Source: Ruminococcus sp. (lineage in GTDB: Bacteria; Bacillota; Clostridia; Oscillospirales; Ruminococcaceae). Taken from it: 64,000 nt of DNA. The notes under the pieces are model-generated. The model saw only the letters and a list, made by a program, of their open reading frames with translations, was not told where the DNA came from and did no database searches. The translations under genes were made by a program, and so were the position numbers. The stretch covers positions 1-64,000 of the forward strand of contig JAETQO010000028.1 in NCBI GenBank assembly GCA_021770655.1. Reading direction: 5' to 3'. Of this stretch, positions 18,500-26,439 are shown in pieces (position 1 is the stretch's first letter; each line of letters starts with the position of its first letter).

Positions 18500-19554
18500 A
18501 ACATAACAAAAGAACGGTTCGACCGAAAAAGTCTTTTTATAACTGCCAAGGAGGTAAAAAGAGCGGGGTCAAGCGACGCGATTGCCGCTTGCGGGGTCGA
18601 GGGGCAGAGCCCCCGTCGCTCCCGCAGGAGCGAAATCCCCGCTGTAAGCGCCTCGTCTGTGAAATAGCCTTGGTGAGAGGTCACTATTACATTAGGAAAG
18701 GACAAAAGCCTTGCGGTCACCGAGGTTTCCAGAATATCATCTTGTCGGTTTTCAAAAACGTTGCTGGTTTCTTCTTCGTAAACGTCCAGACCTACGCCGT
18801 GAAACTTGCGGCTTCTTATGCCTTTTATCAGATCTTCGGTATTTACCAGCGCTCCGCGGGAGGTGTTTACAAGCACAGTGTTATCTTTCATCATGGAAAT
18901 GGTGCGGGTGTTTATCATATGATAGTTTTCTTCCGTCAACGGGCAGTGAAGAGAGATAAGGTCGGCGGTTTTCAGTACATCGTCCAAAGGCATATATTTT
19001 ACGAAATCAAGGGTCGGATTCTGATAAACGTCATATGCCACTACGTTCATTCCGATGCCTTTGCATATCCTGCACATAGCCGCACCGATCTTTCCCGTAC
19101 CGATAATTCCGGCAGTTTTTCCGTAGAAATTGTAGCCCATAAGACCGTTAAGGCTGAAATTGTTTTCTCTTACCTTTATATAGCCCTTATGGATACGGCG
19201 GTTTACCGCAAGAGCAAGCGACAATGCGTGTTCCGCTACAGCCTCGGGCGAATAGCCCGGAACTCTCAGCACCGTTATGTTTCTGCGCTTGGCTTCTTCA
19301 AGATCAACATTGTTAAAGCCTGCACAGCGCATAAGCAATAGCTTTACGCCCTGCTCACCGAGCCGTCTTATGACCTCGCTGTTTATCTGGGAGTTTACAA
19401 AAGCGCATACCGCTTCGTATTCGCCAGAAAGCTGGGCGGTCTGCGGCGTGAGATCAGCCTCAAGATAGTCTATTTTTATGTCCGGAAAGTTTTTCAGCTC
19501 CTTGTTAAAGGAATCGATGTCGTACTTTTTGGCGTCGTAAAAGAGTATATTCAT
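18454..19554 (-). CDS. ldhA: D-lactate dehydrogenase-like 2-hydroxyacid dehydrogenase with repeat-derived C-terminus
   Basis: A 366-residue D-isomer specific 2-hydroxyacid dehydrogenase, probably fermentative D-lactate dehydrogenase (pyruvate plus NADH to D-lactate). Visible: Rossmann GTGKIG near residue 150, catalytic Arg in NTSRGALVN near 232, Glu in DVYEEE near 261 and His in TSHQGYFTDEAL near 295. Native homology stops right after ALTA at about residue 304; the last 62 residues (GISLLRERRG onward) are translated from repeat C1 and run into the end of the convergent LRR gene, overlapping it by 46 bp. The normal 25-30 residue C-terminal tail is therefore missing. All active-site residues remain, but the fold's last helix is lost, so activity is uncertain. 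The start follows GGAGGA. Confidence 0.85.
   Translation of the reverse strand: MNILFYDAKKYDIDSFNKELKNFPDIKIDYLEADLTPQTAQLSGEYEAVCAFVNSQINSEVIRRLGEQGVKLLLMRCAGFNNVDLEEAKRRNITVLRVPGYSPEAVAEHALSLALAVNRRIHKGYIKVRENNFSLNGLMGYNFYGKTAGIIGTGKIGAAMCRICKGIGMNVVAYDVYQNPTLDFVKYMPLDDVLKTADLISLHCPLTEENYHMINTRTISMMKDNTVLVNTSRGALVNTEDLIKGIRSRKFHGVGLDVYEEETSNVFENRQDDILETSVTARLLSFPNVIVTSHQGYFTDEALTAGISLLRERRGLCPSTPQAAIASLDPALFTSLAVIKRLFRSNRSFVMFYFLVVTLLESDHAP
18524..18640 (+). repeat. Repeat family C, copy C1, inserted in the ldhA 3' end
   Basis: It shares with copy C2 a 43-bp core (starting CGAAAAAGTCTTTTTATAAC and containing AAGGAGGT) and a 22-bp core (AGCGACGCGATTGCCGCTTG...). C1 has an extra G/C-rich segment with GGGGCAGAGCCCC and GCTCCCGCAGGAGC hairpins. 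Its right boundary coincides with the loss of ldhA homology. Confidence 0.8.
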
Positions 19555-19650
19555 ATTTTTATCCTCCGTTTTTTATTATCTTTCCTCAGTTGAGTACAGT
19601 TATGCCTTTAACAGAAATTTTGTCCGAAAAATCGATTTATATGATTGTTT

Positions 19651-19755
19651 GTCATGAAAATCAATTTTTAAAATTTAAAATTATAATTATGCGATATTAT
19701 GTTTAAATTCAATAATTATCCGTGTATTTTCCACGCCGTAAGTTGGAAAAATACA
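19651..19755 (-). repeat. Repeat family B, decayed copy B3
   Basis: A degenerate copy in the same orientation as B2. The tail (GAAAATCAATTTTTAAAAT, then GCGATATTATGTTTAAATTC) is recognisable and is followed by an imperfect palindrome (TGTATTTTCCA...TGGAAAAATACA). It abuts repeat A4. Confidence 0.65.
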
Positions 19756-19757
19756 TA

Positions 19758-19931
19758 AAGGCAGCACCGCACAACTACCGCCTAACGGCTTTGTGTACGT
19801 CTAACTTGCCAATTTTCCGTTATCCTGCACAGAAACTCCTTGAAAGACACAAGTATTCCTGCATCGTTTCTATACAATCTAACGAAAAATTTTCTGTGTT
19901 ATCCGCACACAATAGTTGTGCGGTGTTACCT
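19758..19931 (+). repeat. Repeat family A, copy A4 (full length)
   Basis: Complete copy starting AAGGCAGCACCGCACAACTA and ending TAGTTGTGCGGTGTTACCT, directly adjacent to the decayed B3 element and just upstream of the XRE regulator promoter. Confidence 0.9.
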
Positions 19932-19977
19932 AAAAACAAGCTCTGTCTGTGAAAATTGATTTTTTATCTGTAAGCGT

Positions 19978-20005
19978 TGACAATTTGTTGAAATTGTTGT
20001 ATAAT
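19978..20005 (+). promoter_or_regulatory. Sigma-A promoter for the XRE regulator
   Basis: TTGACA and TATAAT are separated by 16 bp, 36 bp upstream of the start codon and 45 bp after repeat A4. Confidence 0.72.
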
Positions 20006-20040
20006 TGACGGGTAAACAAATATGAAAGAAGCAGCTCGAT

Positions 20041-21450
20041 ATGTCACAATTTTCAACTTTGCTAAAAGAATATACTGTTAAAAAAGGCTATACAATTAAA
20101 ACTCTTTCGGAAATGTGCGGGGTCGAAAGAACCTATCTTCACAAAATATTAAAGGGTGAAAGGAAACCGCCGAATACCGACTTTGTAAATGAGATATGCC
20201 GCCAGCTTATGCTTACTGCGGAGGAAAAGTCCGAGCTTATGGAGCGTTATAATATCGCTGTTATGGGAGAGGACGTATATATGCGCCGAAGCAGAGTAGG
20301 CGAGATAATAAGCAGTATGGCAAACTGCGGTTCAAACAGCAAAAAGGGAATAGACTTTAAAACAGAGATAGACTATGATTCCGTTCCCGAAGTTTCTTCC
20401 TACAGTGACGGCAAGGAGTTTTATAAAAATATTCAGATACTGATGTCCTGTGATGTTCAGAACGGTTCCGATATAAGGGTGATCGCCCAGCCGTCGGAAC
20501 TTCTTAATTCTATGCTGAGCTATTGCGTGGAGGGTGCGGACGTAAGCGTTTATCATCTTTTTTGTTTTGACAATAATGCCTGTGAAAGCAATTCCAATAA
20601 ATATAATCTGGGCATTTTTCCGTTTATATGCGATATGGCAATGGCGTATGAAAGGTATAAGCCCTTTTATTATTATGACCAGGCTTTGTCGCATATAAAC
20701 TCTATGAGCCTTATGCCCTATGTGCTTATAACGGATAATTTTGTGATATGCTCCGATGAAAAGTTTTCACGGGGTATGATATATAAATCGCATAAGGCGG
20801 TGGACTTTTACATCGGACAGTTTGAACGCCTTCGGAGCGAATGTATGAGTTTGCTGAACAGTGCCTCCAGCCTTGTTGAGATCGCTCAGTTCTGGTATGA
20901 GGACGCTGAGTTTCTTGTAAGCTTCGATTATCAGCCTTGTTCGATGACAGGAATTACCGAGGAGATATACAATGCTCACGCTAAAGTTCCCGAAGAGATG
21001 AAACCTATTATCTCCGGCGTGCTTTTAAAAGGGCAGTCGAATTATAAGAAAATCAGGTTCGTGAACTTTTTCAGCGAAAAGGGTCTGGCTGAGTTTATAG
21101 AAACGGGCGAGATATTTGAACTGCCTGCCGGTACATATATAAGACCCACTCTTGCAGAGCGGAAGATCATATTGCAGAATATGATAGCCGTTTGTCAAAA
21201 CGGCGGCTGTGAATACAGAGTCATAAAAGACGATCGCTTAGCCAGTACGAAAAATCTGTGTATAAACGTGGCAGGTCAAAAGAAACTGAAGATAGTTGCG
21301 AGAGCCGACAGCTTTTCTGATTTTTCTTATCTTTCCATAAATGAAAGAAGTCTTATATATGCGTTCGGTGACTATTTCAAATATTTGCTCGAATCGGATT
21401 TTGTCGCGTCAAAAGAAGAAACTGTCGAGATAATGAAAAAATATCTGTAA
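20041..21450 (+). CDS. XRE-type HTH protein with long uncharacterised sensor region
   Basis: A 469-residue cytoplasmic protein. Residues 1-65 form a Cro/CI-like helix-turn-helix (GYTIKTLSEMCGVERTYLHKILKGERKPP). The remaining 400 residues match no family I recognise; they contain many aromatic and acidic residues, no membrane segment and no obvious catalytic motif. This is far longer than usual XRE repressors, suggesting an internal ligand or partner domain. Only a weak purine-rich ribosome site precedes the ATG. It is monocistronic and convergent with an ABC transporter operon, with a shared terminator. Confidence 0.78.
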   Translation: MSQFSTLLKEYTVKKGYTIKTLSEMCGVERTYLHKILKGERKPPNTDFVNEICRQLMLTAEEKSELMERYNIAVMGEDVYMRRSRVGEIISSMANCGSNSKKGIDFKTEIDYDSVPEVSSYSDGKEFYKNIQILMSCDVQNGSDIRVIAQPSELLNSMLSYCVEGADVSVYHLFCFDNNACESNSNKYNLGIFPFICDMAMAYERYKPFYYYDQALSHINSMSLMPYVLITDNFVICSDEKFSRGMIYKSHKAVDFYIGQFERLRSECMSLLNSASSLVEIAQFWYEDAEFLVSFDYQPCSMTGITEEIYNAHAKVPEEMKPIISGVLLKGQSNYKKIRFVNFFSEKGLAEFIETGEIFELPAGTYIRPTLAERKIILQNMIAVCQNGGCEYRVIKDDRLASTKNLCINVAGQKKLKIVARADSFSDFSYLSINERSLIYAFGDYFKYLLESDFVASKEETVEIMKKYL

Positions 21451-21457
21451 AACAAAA

Positions 21458-21495
21458 ACCGCCCCGAAATTTACTTACTTCGGGGCGGTATTATT
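21458..21495. terminator. Bidirectional intrinsic terminator
   Basis: An 11-bp perfect stem (ACCGCCCCGAA / TTCGGGGCGGT) is flanked by A-rich and T-rich tracts. It ends the XRE gene and the convergent ABC permease gene. Confidence 0.88.
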
Positions 21496-22995
21496 TTATT
21501 CGGAATATGAGGGCTTTTGATCTTCGATATTAATGTCGTTAACGTCTTCCCAGAAATCAAAGGCTTCTATTTTTTTCATAGCCTTGTCAAGCTCTTCCGT
21601 ATTTGCACTGCAGTCAAAAGTAAAATGCTTTTGCCCGGTTACATATTCGTCAAAAGCGTCACCTGTTTTTCCTTCAAAGGAATCAATTGCGCAAGAGAAA
21701 GTATTTGTATCAACTTCGTTGTCAAAGAATATTTTACGCATACAATCCGAAAGGCTTTTTTCCTGTGTATTTTTCAGCTCTCTGAAAACATTATAAAGCT
21801 CGATAGCCTGTTCTTTGGAGATACTCGCACTGTTATTGCAGAAAGATCCTAACTCAGTATAAACATAATCGCCGCCTTGATAAATATTAACATAGCAGTA
21901 ATTGTAATCCATGATGTCATTCTCGGTAAAATCAGAGTAATAACCAAATCCGTCGGTGTAATAAGCTGCGGCGGAGATAACGGTATAACACAGCAGATAT
22001 GATGCAAAAGCGCCTATCCAGAACATCAGCTTTTTAAAAGTGATCTTTGCTCTGGTAGATATTATTCTGATTATCAGATAAGCGATGAATGTAATCAGTA
22101 TAAATATCCATCTGCCTTTATCGAAAAGGAATACCATAAAACAGCAGAATACTCCCAGCAATAAAAGAAATTCAAAAAGGAGTTTGAAAACGATCGGCTT
22201 TCCTGTGGTCTGTCCGTCGCGTTTGCGGTAAATGAAGTATGCCAGAGCCAGAACAGCGCAGGATATCAGGCAGTTGATAATTAGTCTTACCGCCAGTGCG
22301 GCTGAAAATTTATTTCCGATAAACTGTATCGAAAGGACGGTCCATGTTCCGAGAGAGTGTGATATGCCTTGGGAATATATTCCCGAGTATTTATCAAGGA
22401 TAGTTTCAAAGAAAAGCTCCGGCGTCAGCGATAAGGCAAACATCGCCAGAACGGAAGTGTAAAAGCTTTCCGCCAACGCTCCGCAGCAGCTTATGCAGAA
22501 CACCGAAACAGCGTCAACAAACAGCGCAACAGAAACGGCGATAAATATAATTATCACGATTTGTCCGACGATCTCGCCGGTGATGTTATCATGATTTTTT
22601 ATACACAGAATGCCGAGAGCTATAAGCCCCCAGAAAATTATCGGCAGAATATGCAGTCTGAAAACAGCCCCGATCTTTGAAATATAACGCTCCTTTGCGC
22701 TTAAAGGCAGAGAAAACTGAATATCGGCGTTCTGCTTGCTGTAAAGCTCCTTGAAAACTGCGATGACCGCAATAAGTCCGCAGGCTATGCCTATACCGAA
22801 AACGGCTATTGCTCCTCCATTCGGCATGAAATAGCAGATTGTTTTTGAAGTTCTGTCAATAACATCGATTTCAGAAGAGATTCCGAAGAACACCGCTCCG
22901 GCGGCCAAAATAATATTTATTACAGCAAAAAGCTTTCTGTTAAGACTAGCTTCGTTTTTAACGGCTTTTCTAATCTTTGTCAATGATGTTTCCAT
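21496..22995 (-). CDS. ABC transporter permease (ABC-2-like)
   Basis: A 499-residue integral membrane protein with about ten hydrophobic segments and a large soluble region near the C-terminus (about 385-499, DFTENDIMDYNYCYVNIY onward), likely extracytoplasmic. It pairs with the ATPase encoded just upstream and overlaps it by 26 nt. The ATG at 22995 follows GGAGGTG; longer in-frame versions would run back into the ATPase gene. Substrate unknown; GntR/YtrA-linked ABC pairs of this kind are often involved in cell-envelope stress or antimicrobial peptide efflux, which is only an inference here. Confidence 0.85.
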   Translation of the reverse strand: METSLTKIRKAVKNEASLNRKLFAVINIILAAGAVFFGISSEIDVIDRTSKTICYFMPNGGAIAVFGIGIACGLIAVIAVFKELYSKQNADIQFSLPLSAKERYISKIGAVFRLHILPIIFWGLIALGILCIKNHDNITGEIVGQIVIIIFIAVSVALFVDAVSVFCISCCGALAESFYTSVLAMFALSLTPELFFETILDKYSGIYSQGISHSLGTWTVLSIQFIGNKFSAALAVRLIINCLISCAVLALAYFIYRKRDGQTTGKPIVFKLLFEFLLLLGVFCCFMVFLFDKGRWIFILITFIAYLIIRIISTRAKITFKKLMFWIGAFASYLLCYTVISAAAYYTDGFGYYSDFTENDIMDYNYCYVNIYQGGDYVYTELGSFCNNSASISKEQAIELYNVFRELKNTQEKSLSDCMRKIFFDNEVDTNTFSCAIDSFEGKTGDAFDEYVTGQKHFTFDCSANTEELDKAMKKIEAFDFWEDVNDINIEDQKPSYSE

Positions 22996-23905
22996 AACCG
23001 CGCACCTCCATTTCGTAGATGAATATTTCTTCAAGGGTAAGCGGAACAAGCTCCAGCACAACAGGGCTGAATACGGCAAGTTTAGCTAAAATGTCCTCAC
23101 GGCCGCCCCTTGCGATTATTGTGCAGACCTTGCCGATAGATTTGAAATCCATGACTTCGATACCTGCCTGCTCAGCCTTTTCACGGATGAATAGGCCGTC
23201 TTTCAAGGCTATCTGGATCTTAGCAAAGCCGCTTTTTACCTCGTCTATGTCGTCGGCGAAAATAAGCTTTCCCTTGTGGATAAGCATAGCTCTGTCGCAA
23301 AGCTCGCTTATCTCCGTTACGTTGTGTGAGGAAACGATAAGCGTTGCCCGGCGATCCAGAATTTCGTCCACTATAAGCTGTTTGATGATCTTTCGCATTG
23401 TCGGGTCAAGTCCGTCAAAAGCCTCGTCAAGCATAATGTACTTTGTGCGGCAGGCAAGCGCCGCCGCCACTATTGCCTGCCGCTTCATTCCTTTTGAAAA
23501 TGCCGAAAGCTTTTTGTTCTGCGGCAGGTCAAGGGATTTTATCAGTCTTTCATAGGTGTCGTCTGAAAAGTCCGCATAATAATTTTTGTAGTATTTCCCA
23601 AGTTCCTTAACGGTAAGGGCTGAATATTGTACGGTTTCGTCATTGACGAAAAATATCTTTGATTTTGCCGAGGGGTTGTCGTAAACGTCCTCGCCGTCGA
23701 TCTTCACGCTGCCCTTATCAGGACGGTAGATTCCGCACATCAGCCTCATAAGCGTGGATTTTCCCGCTCCGTTAGAGCCTAAAAATCCAAAAATACAGCC
23801 CTCCGGGATCTCCAGAGACAGGTTGTCAAGAACTTTGGTGCTTTCGTCCTCCGCGTCAAGGAATCCGCCCGCAAAGTTTAAAGACAGATCTTTAATTTCA
23901 ATCAT
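22970..23905 (-). CDS. ABC transporter ATP-binding protein
   Basis: A 311-residue ATPase with Walker A GSNGAGKST near residue 45, a variant signature FSKGMKRQ (instead of LSGGQ), Walker B YIMLDEAFDGLDP and the switch His in VSSHN. The C-terminal 80 residues form an accessory domain common in ABC-2 type ATPases. The ATG at 23905 is chosen because GAGGG lies just upstream and the conserved MIEIKDLSL starts there; it overlaps the GntR stop by 8 nt. Operon order: gntR, ATPase, permease. Confidence 0.92.
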   Translation of the reverse strand: MIEIKDLSLNFAGGFLDAEDESTKVLDNLSLEIPEGCIFGFLGSNGAGKSTLMRLMCGIYRPDKGSVKIDGEDVYDNPSAKSKIFFVNDETVQYSALTVKELGKYYKNYYADFSDDTYERLIKSLDLPQNKKLSAFSKGMKRQAIVAAALACRTKYIMLDEAFDGLDPTMRKIIKQLIVDEILDRRATLIVSSHNVTEISELCDRAMLIHKGKLIFADDIDEVKSGFAKIQIALKDGLFIREKAEQAGIEVMDFKSIGKVCTIIARGGREDILAKLAVFSPVVLELVPLTLEEIFIYEMEVRGYGNIIDKD

Positions 23906-24278
23906 TGTTATCCCTCTTCTCTTTTTGTTGTTCCGCAAGTTCTTCAAGCCTTGCGGAAAGCGTTTCAAGGCTTATTCCCGATTTCAGCGCCTCTTCTGCT
24001 TTCTCAGAAAATTCTTTCAGCAGTTTTTTTTCTATGGAACCTTTTTGCTTTGCCACAAAACAGCCTTTTCCTGCCACGGAATATATTATCTCGTCATGCT
24101 CCAGCCTGCCGTATGCTTTCGCCACGGTATTCGGATTAAGCCCCAGTTCTTTTGCAAGAGTTCTTGCGCCGGGGAGCTTATCGTTTTCTTTTAGTATTCC
24201 CTTTGCGATAAGACTGCTTATCTGCGAACATATCTGTTCGTAGATCGGCGCTCTGCCTGTTACGTCCACGATTATCAC
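23898..24278 (-). CDS. GntR-family regulator, YtrA type
   Basis: A 126-residue repressor-like protein with a GntR winged helix (PIYEQICSQISSLIAKG, ARTLAKELGLNPNTVAKAY) and a short C-terminal helical dimerisation tail instead of a ligand-binding domain, the YtrA subfamily pattern. It starts at GTG, seven bases after AAAGGAGGT. It leads an operon with the ABC genes, and three copies of a 9-bp motif sit at its own promoter, implying autoregulation of the transporter. Confidence 0.9.
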   Translation of the reverse strand: MIIVDVTGRAPIYEQICSQISSLIAKGILKENDKLPGARTLAKELGLNPNTVAKAYGRLEHDEIIYSVAGKGCFVAKQKGSIEKKLLKEFSEKAEEALKSGISLETLSARLEELAEQQKEKRDNND

Positions 24279-24352
24279 CCTGAAAACCTCCTTTCGTGCG
24301 TTCTGCGGCGCTTTTCACAGCGCCGTTGTCTTGTTGTTTCTTTTCCGTTGTT

Positions 24353-24421
24353 CTAAGTGTACTAAGTGTATTATCTGTAATAGTACACTTAGAGTATACA
24401 CTCATGTTATCAAATTGTCAA
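24353..24421 (-). promoter_or_regulatory. Promoter and candidate GntR operator
   Basis: On the minus strand TTGACA (24416-24421) and TATACT (24393-24398) are spaced by 17 bp. Just downstream lie three copies of CTAAGTGTA: two direct on the plus strand (24353-24361, 24362-24370) and one inverted (24384-24392). The inverted copy abuts the -10, so a bound regulator would block transcription start. Confidence 0.75.
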
Positions 24422-24484
24422 CAACGAAAAAGTAATTTCGGCATTCTATACAATTTTTCATGCCGTGGAATATTAAAAGCATAC

Positions 24485-24520
24485 AAAAAGCGGACAGATA
24501 CCTTTGTACCTGTCCGCTCA
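24485..24520 (-). terminator. Intrinsic terminator after coaX
   Basis: On the minus strand AGCGGACAGGTAC pairs with GTATCTGTCCGCT (one mismatch), followed by TTTTTG. Confidence 0.82.
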
Positions 24521-24546
24521 GTTCGTATTGTATTATTGTTAAGCTG

Positions 24547-25314
24547 TTAAGCCTTATTCTTATTATAAATTATCATAAGACCCTTGAGCAGAAGCTCGTC
24601 GTCTATTATGATCTCTCTTTTGCAGTATGGTACTATGATCTTGGCGATTCCTCCGGTAGAAATGACCGTGCATTTTTCTCCCAGCTCGTTCTCAATACGC
24701 TCGATAACGCCGTCAAGACTGGCGGCATTGCTGTGGATTATACCGCTTTTCATACAGTCGATAGTGTTTGTGCCGATTATCTTTTTCGGCGGCACAAGGC
24801 TGATGAACGGAAGCTGAGAAGCCTTTCCGGAAAGGGAATCAAGCGAAGTCCTAAGTCCCGGAATGATCATTCCTCCGATGAAATTCTTATCTCTGTCGAT
24901 GACTGAGATAGTCGTTGCGGTTCCCATGTCTATCATTATAGCGGGTACAGGATAAAGATTTATCGTCGCTACGGCGTCCGCAACTCTGTCACTGCCGAGC
25001 TGTGCAGGATTGTCAAGGGCGATCTTAAGCCCTGTCTTTATTCCCGGACCGACGACCATTATCTTTTTTTTCGTAAGCCTTTCCATAGCATCTTTCACCG
25101 TTAGCGTTACCGACGGTACTACCGATGAAATTATTCCGCCCTGAAAATCAGTATGACCGATACCGTGTATCTCCAGTATGTTTTTCAGCATGATAGCATA
25201 TTCAAGGGAGGTGGACTGCTGATTGGTGGAAAGCCTCTCGACAAAGAGAATCTCTTCATTTTCAAAACAGCCCATTACTATATTTGTATTACCTATATCA
25301 ACTGCCAAAACCAT
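24547..25314 (-). CDS. coaX: Type III pantothenate kinase
   Basis: A 255-residue cytoplasmic kinase catalysing the first step of coenzyme A synthesis (pantothenate to 4'-phosphopantothenate). Hallmarks: DIGNTN phosphate loop at residues 6-11, GPGIKTG, the GSDRVADAVAT block with catalytic Asp, and DMGTATT. Length is typical. The ATG follows AAAGGAC. The ECF S-component gene lies 25 nt upstream in the same operon, which matches pantothenate import followed by phosphorylation. Confidence 0.95.
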   Translation of the reverse strand: MVLAVDIGNTNIVMGCFENEEILFVERLSTNQQSTSLEYAIMLKNILEIHGIGHTDFQGGIISSVVPSVTLTVKDAMERLTKKKIMVVGPGIKTGLKIALDNPAQLGSDRVADAVATINLYPVPAIMIDMGTATTISVIDRDKNFIGGMIIPGLRTSLDSLSGKASQLPFISLVPPKKIIGTNTIDCMKSGIIHSNAASLDGVIERIENELGEKCTVISTGGIAKIIVPYCKREIIIDDELLLKGLMIIYNKNKA

Positions 25315-25338
25315 TATGATCTATGTCCTTTCAAAAAT

Positions 25339-25977
25339 TCATTCTGCCTGAGCGGACGCGGCGGATCTGTTCTGTGCGGGAATAAGTCTTGCCTTGTACA
25401 AAGCCGCACCTACAGCGCCGGTAATGATAGTTGAAGCCGCCATTTCGCAGACAGCGTTGATTCCGACAAAGGAGCAGATGAACACTATAAAGTTCTTGCC
25501 GCCCATAAGTTTTTGCATATAATCGGTATTGCCGAAAAGCAGTACCAGAGCAGACATAAAGAACGCAGTATTTAAAAATGCCGAACAAAAGCCTGTTACA
25601 GCACAGGAAACGTAAGTGTTTGTAGCTTTTCTTACGCCCTTAAAGATAAATCCGATAAGAAGTCCGTCAAGCACTCTCGGTATAAATCTCTGGATAAAAG
25701 CAAGCACAGGGTTTATATCAAAAAGTATAACGCCCATAGCGCTTGTGCCGCCTATTCCGATGCACTGAAGAAAGCTTGTAAGCCCGAAAACGCCGCCTAC
25801 AATGACGCCGCCGACAGGACCGAGCGTTACCGCCGCCAGCGCAACGGGGATAACGTTGAATGAGATAGCCAGCGGCCCGATGTTCAGGTATCCTAAGGGA
25901 GTGTACGACATCACTAAAAGGATTGCCGTCAAAAGCCCCAGAAGTACGAGCTGTTTCGTTTCGATTTTTGTTTTCAT
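25339..25977 (-). CDS. ECF transporter S component, probable pantothenate uptake (PanT-like)
   Basis: A 212-residue integral membrane protein with about six hydrophobic segments, including TLGPVGGVIVGGVFGLTSF and PRVLDGLLIGFIFKG, typical of folate/riboflavin/pantothenate-class ECF S components. The pantothenate assignment rests on the adjacent coaX gene, 25 nt downstream, and not on a substrate motif. The energising EcfA/EcfT genes are not in this window, so it must share a common module. The ATG at 25977 follows AGGAGG; upstream in-frame codons lack a ribosome site. Confidence 0.82.
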   Translation of the reverse strand: MKTKIETKQLVLLGLLTAILLVMSYTPLGYLNIGPLAISFNVIPVALAAVTLGPVGGVIVGGVFGLTSFLQCIGIGGTSAMGVILFDINPVLAFIQRFIPRVLDGLLIGFIFKGVRKATNTYVSCAVTGFCSAFLNTAFFMSALVLLFGNTDYMQKLMGGKNFIVFICSFVGINAVCEMAASTIITGAVGAALYKARLIPAQNRSAASAQAE

Positions 25978-26036
25978 ATTAAATTTCCTCCTTGTTATTA
26001 TTCCTCGCTGATGAGGATACAATACAATACGCTAAT

Positions 26037-26045
26037 ATTATATCA
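26037..26045 (-). promoter_or_regulatory. Extended -10 promoter for the panT-coaX operon
   Basis: Minus-strand TGATATAAT is a consensus extended -10 element, about 60 bp upstream of the S-component start; no good -35 is present. Confidence 0.5.
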
Positions 26046-26339
26046 TACATTTGCGTAAATTGCTATAGGCGCAGAATATTTTTTATATTTAATGTGATAT
26101 TTTTTAATTTTCTTTTTTTCGCACAGAAAAACAAATGTATAATTTATTAACAAGAAGAGTAAAGAGTTTTCCTTATAATCAAAATATATTGTGTATTTTT
26201 CGTGCATTTATTATATTTTTTACGCAGTAATTATATTTATTATGTATATTTGGCTGTATGTATTTTTGAATATACTCCATGTAAATATATGCAATTAATA
26301 AAAAGTTCATAAATTATGTGCGAATAATTCAACGTTATT

Positions 26340-26357
26340 TTGTATAATTAATAACAA
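26340..26357 (+). promoter_or_regulatory. adh promoter -10 with Rex-like operator
   Basis: TATAAT at 26343-26348 is embedded in TTGTATA-N4-ATAACAA, which resembles the Rex redox-repressor site TTGTTAA-N4-TTAACAA (11 of 14 defined positions). No convincing -35 is seen. A Rex link to an NADH-consuming dehydrogenase would be sensible but is inferred. Confidence 0.4.
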
Positions 26358-26439
26358 GCTAAGGGATTTGAAGATGTGCATTTTCTACAAATCTCTTGCA
26401 TAAAATTATACAATAATTACATATAGGAGGATTTCTGAA

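Larger units (their letters stand above)
25978..26439. other. A/T-rich divergent region between panT-like and adh genes
   Basis: A 460-bp gap, more than 70 percent A/T by eye, with no gene. It holds a leftward extended -10 promoter (26037-26045) and a rightward -10 overlapped by a Rex-like motif (26340-26357). A second similar motif (TGTATAATTTATTAACAAG) lies at 26136-26153. Confidence 0.55.

Noticed and set aside
20022-20041. An earlier ATG at 20022 as start of the XRE regulator
   Set aside because: It is out of frame with the helix-turn-helix protein.
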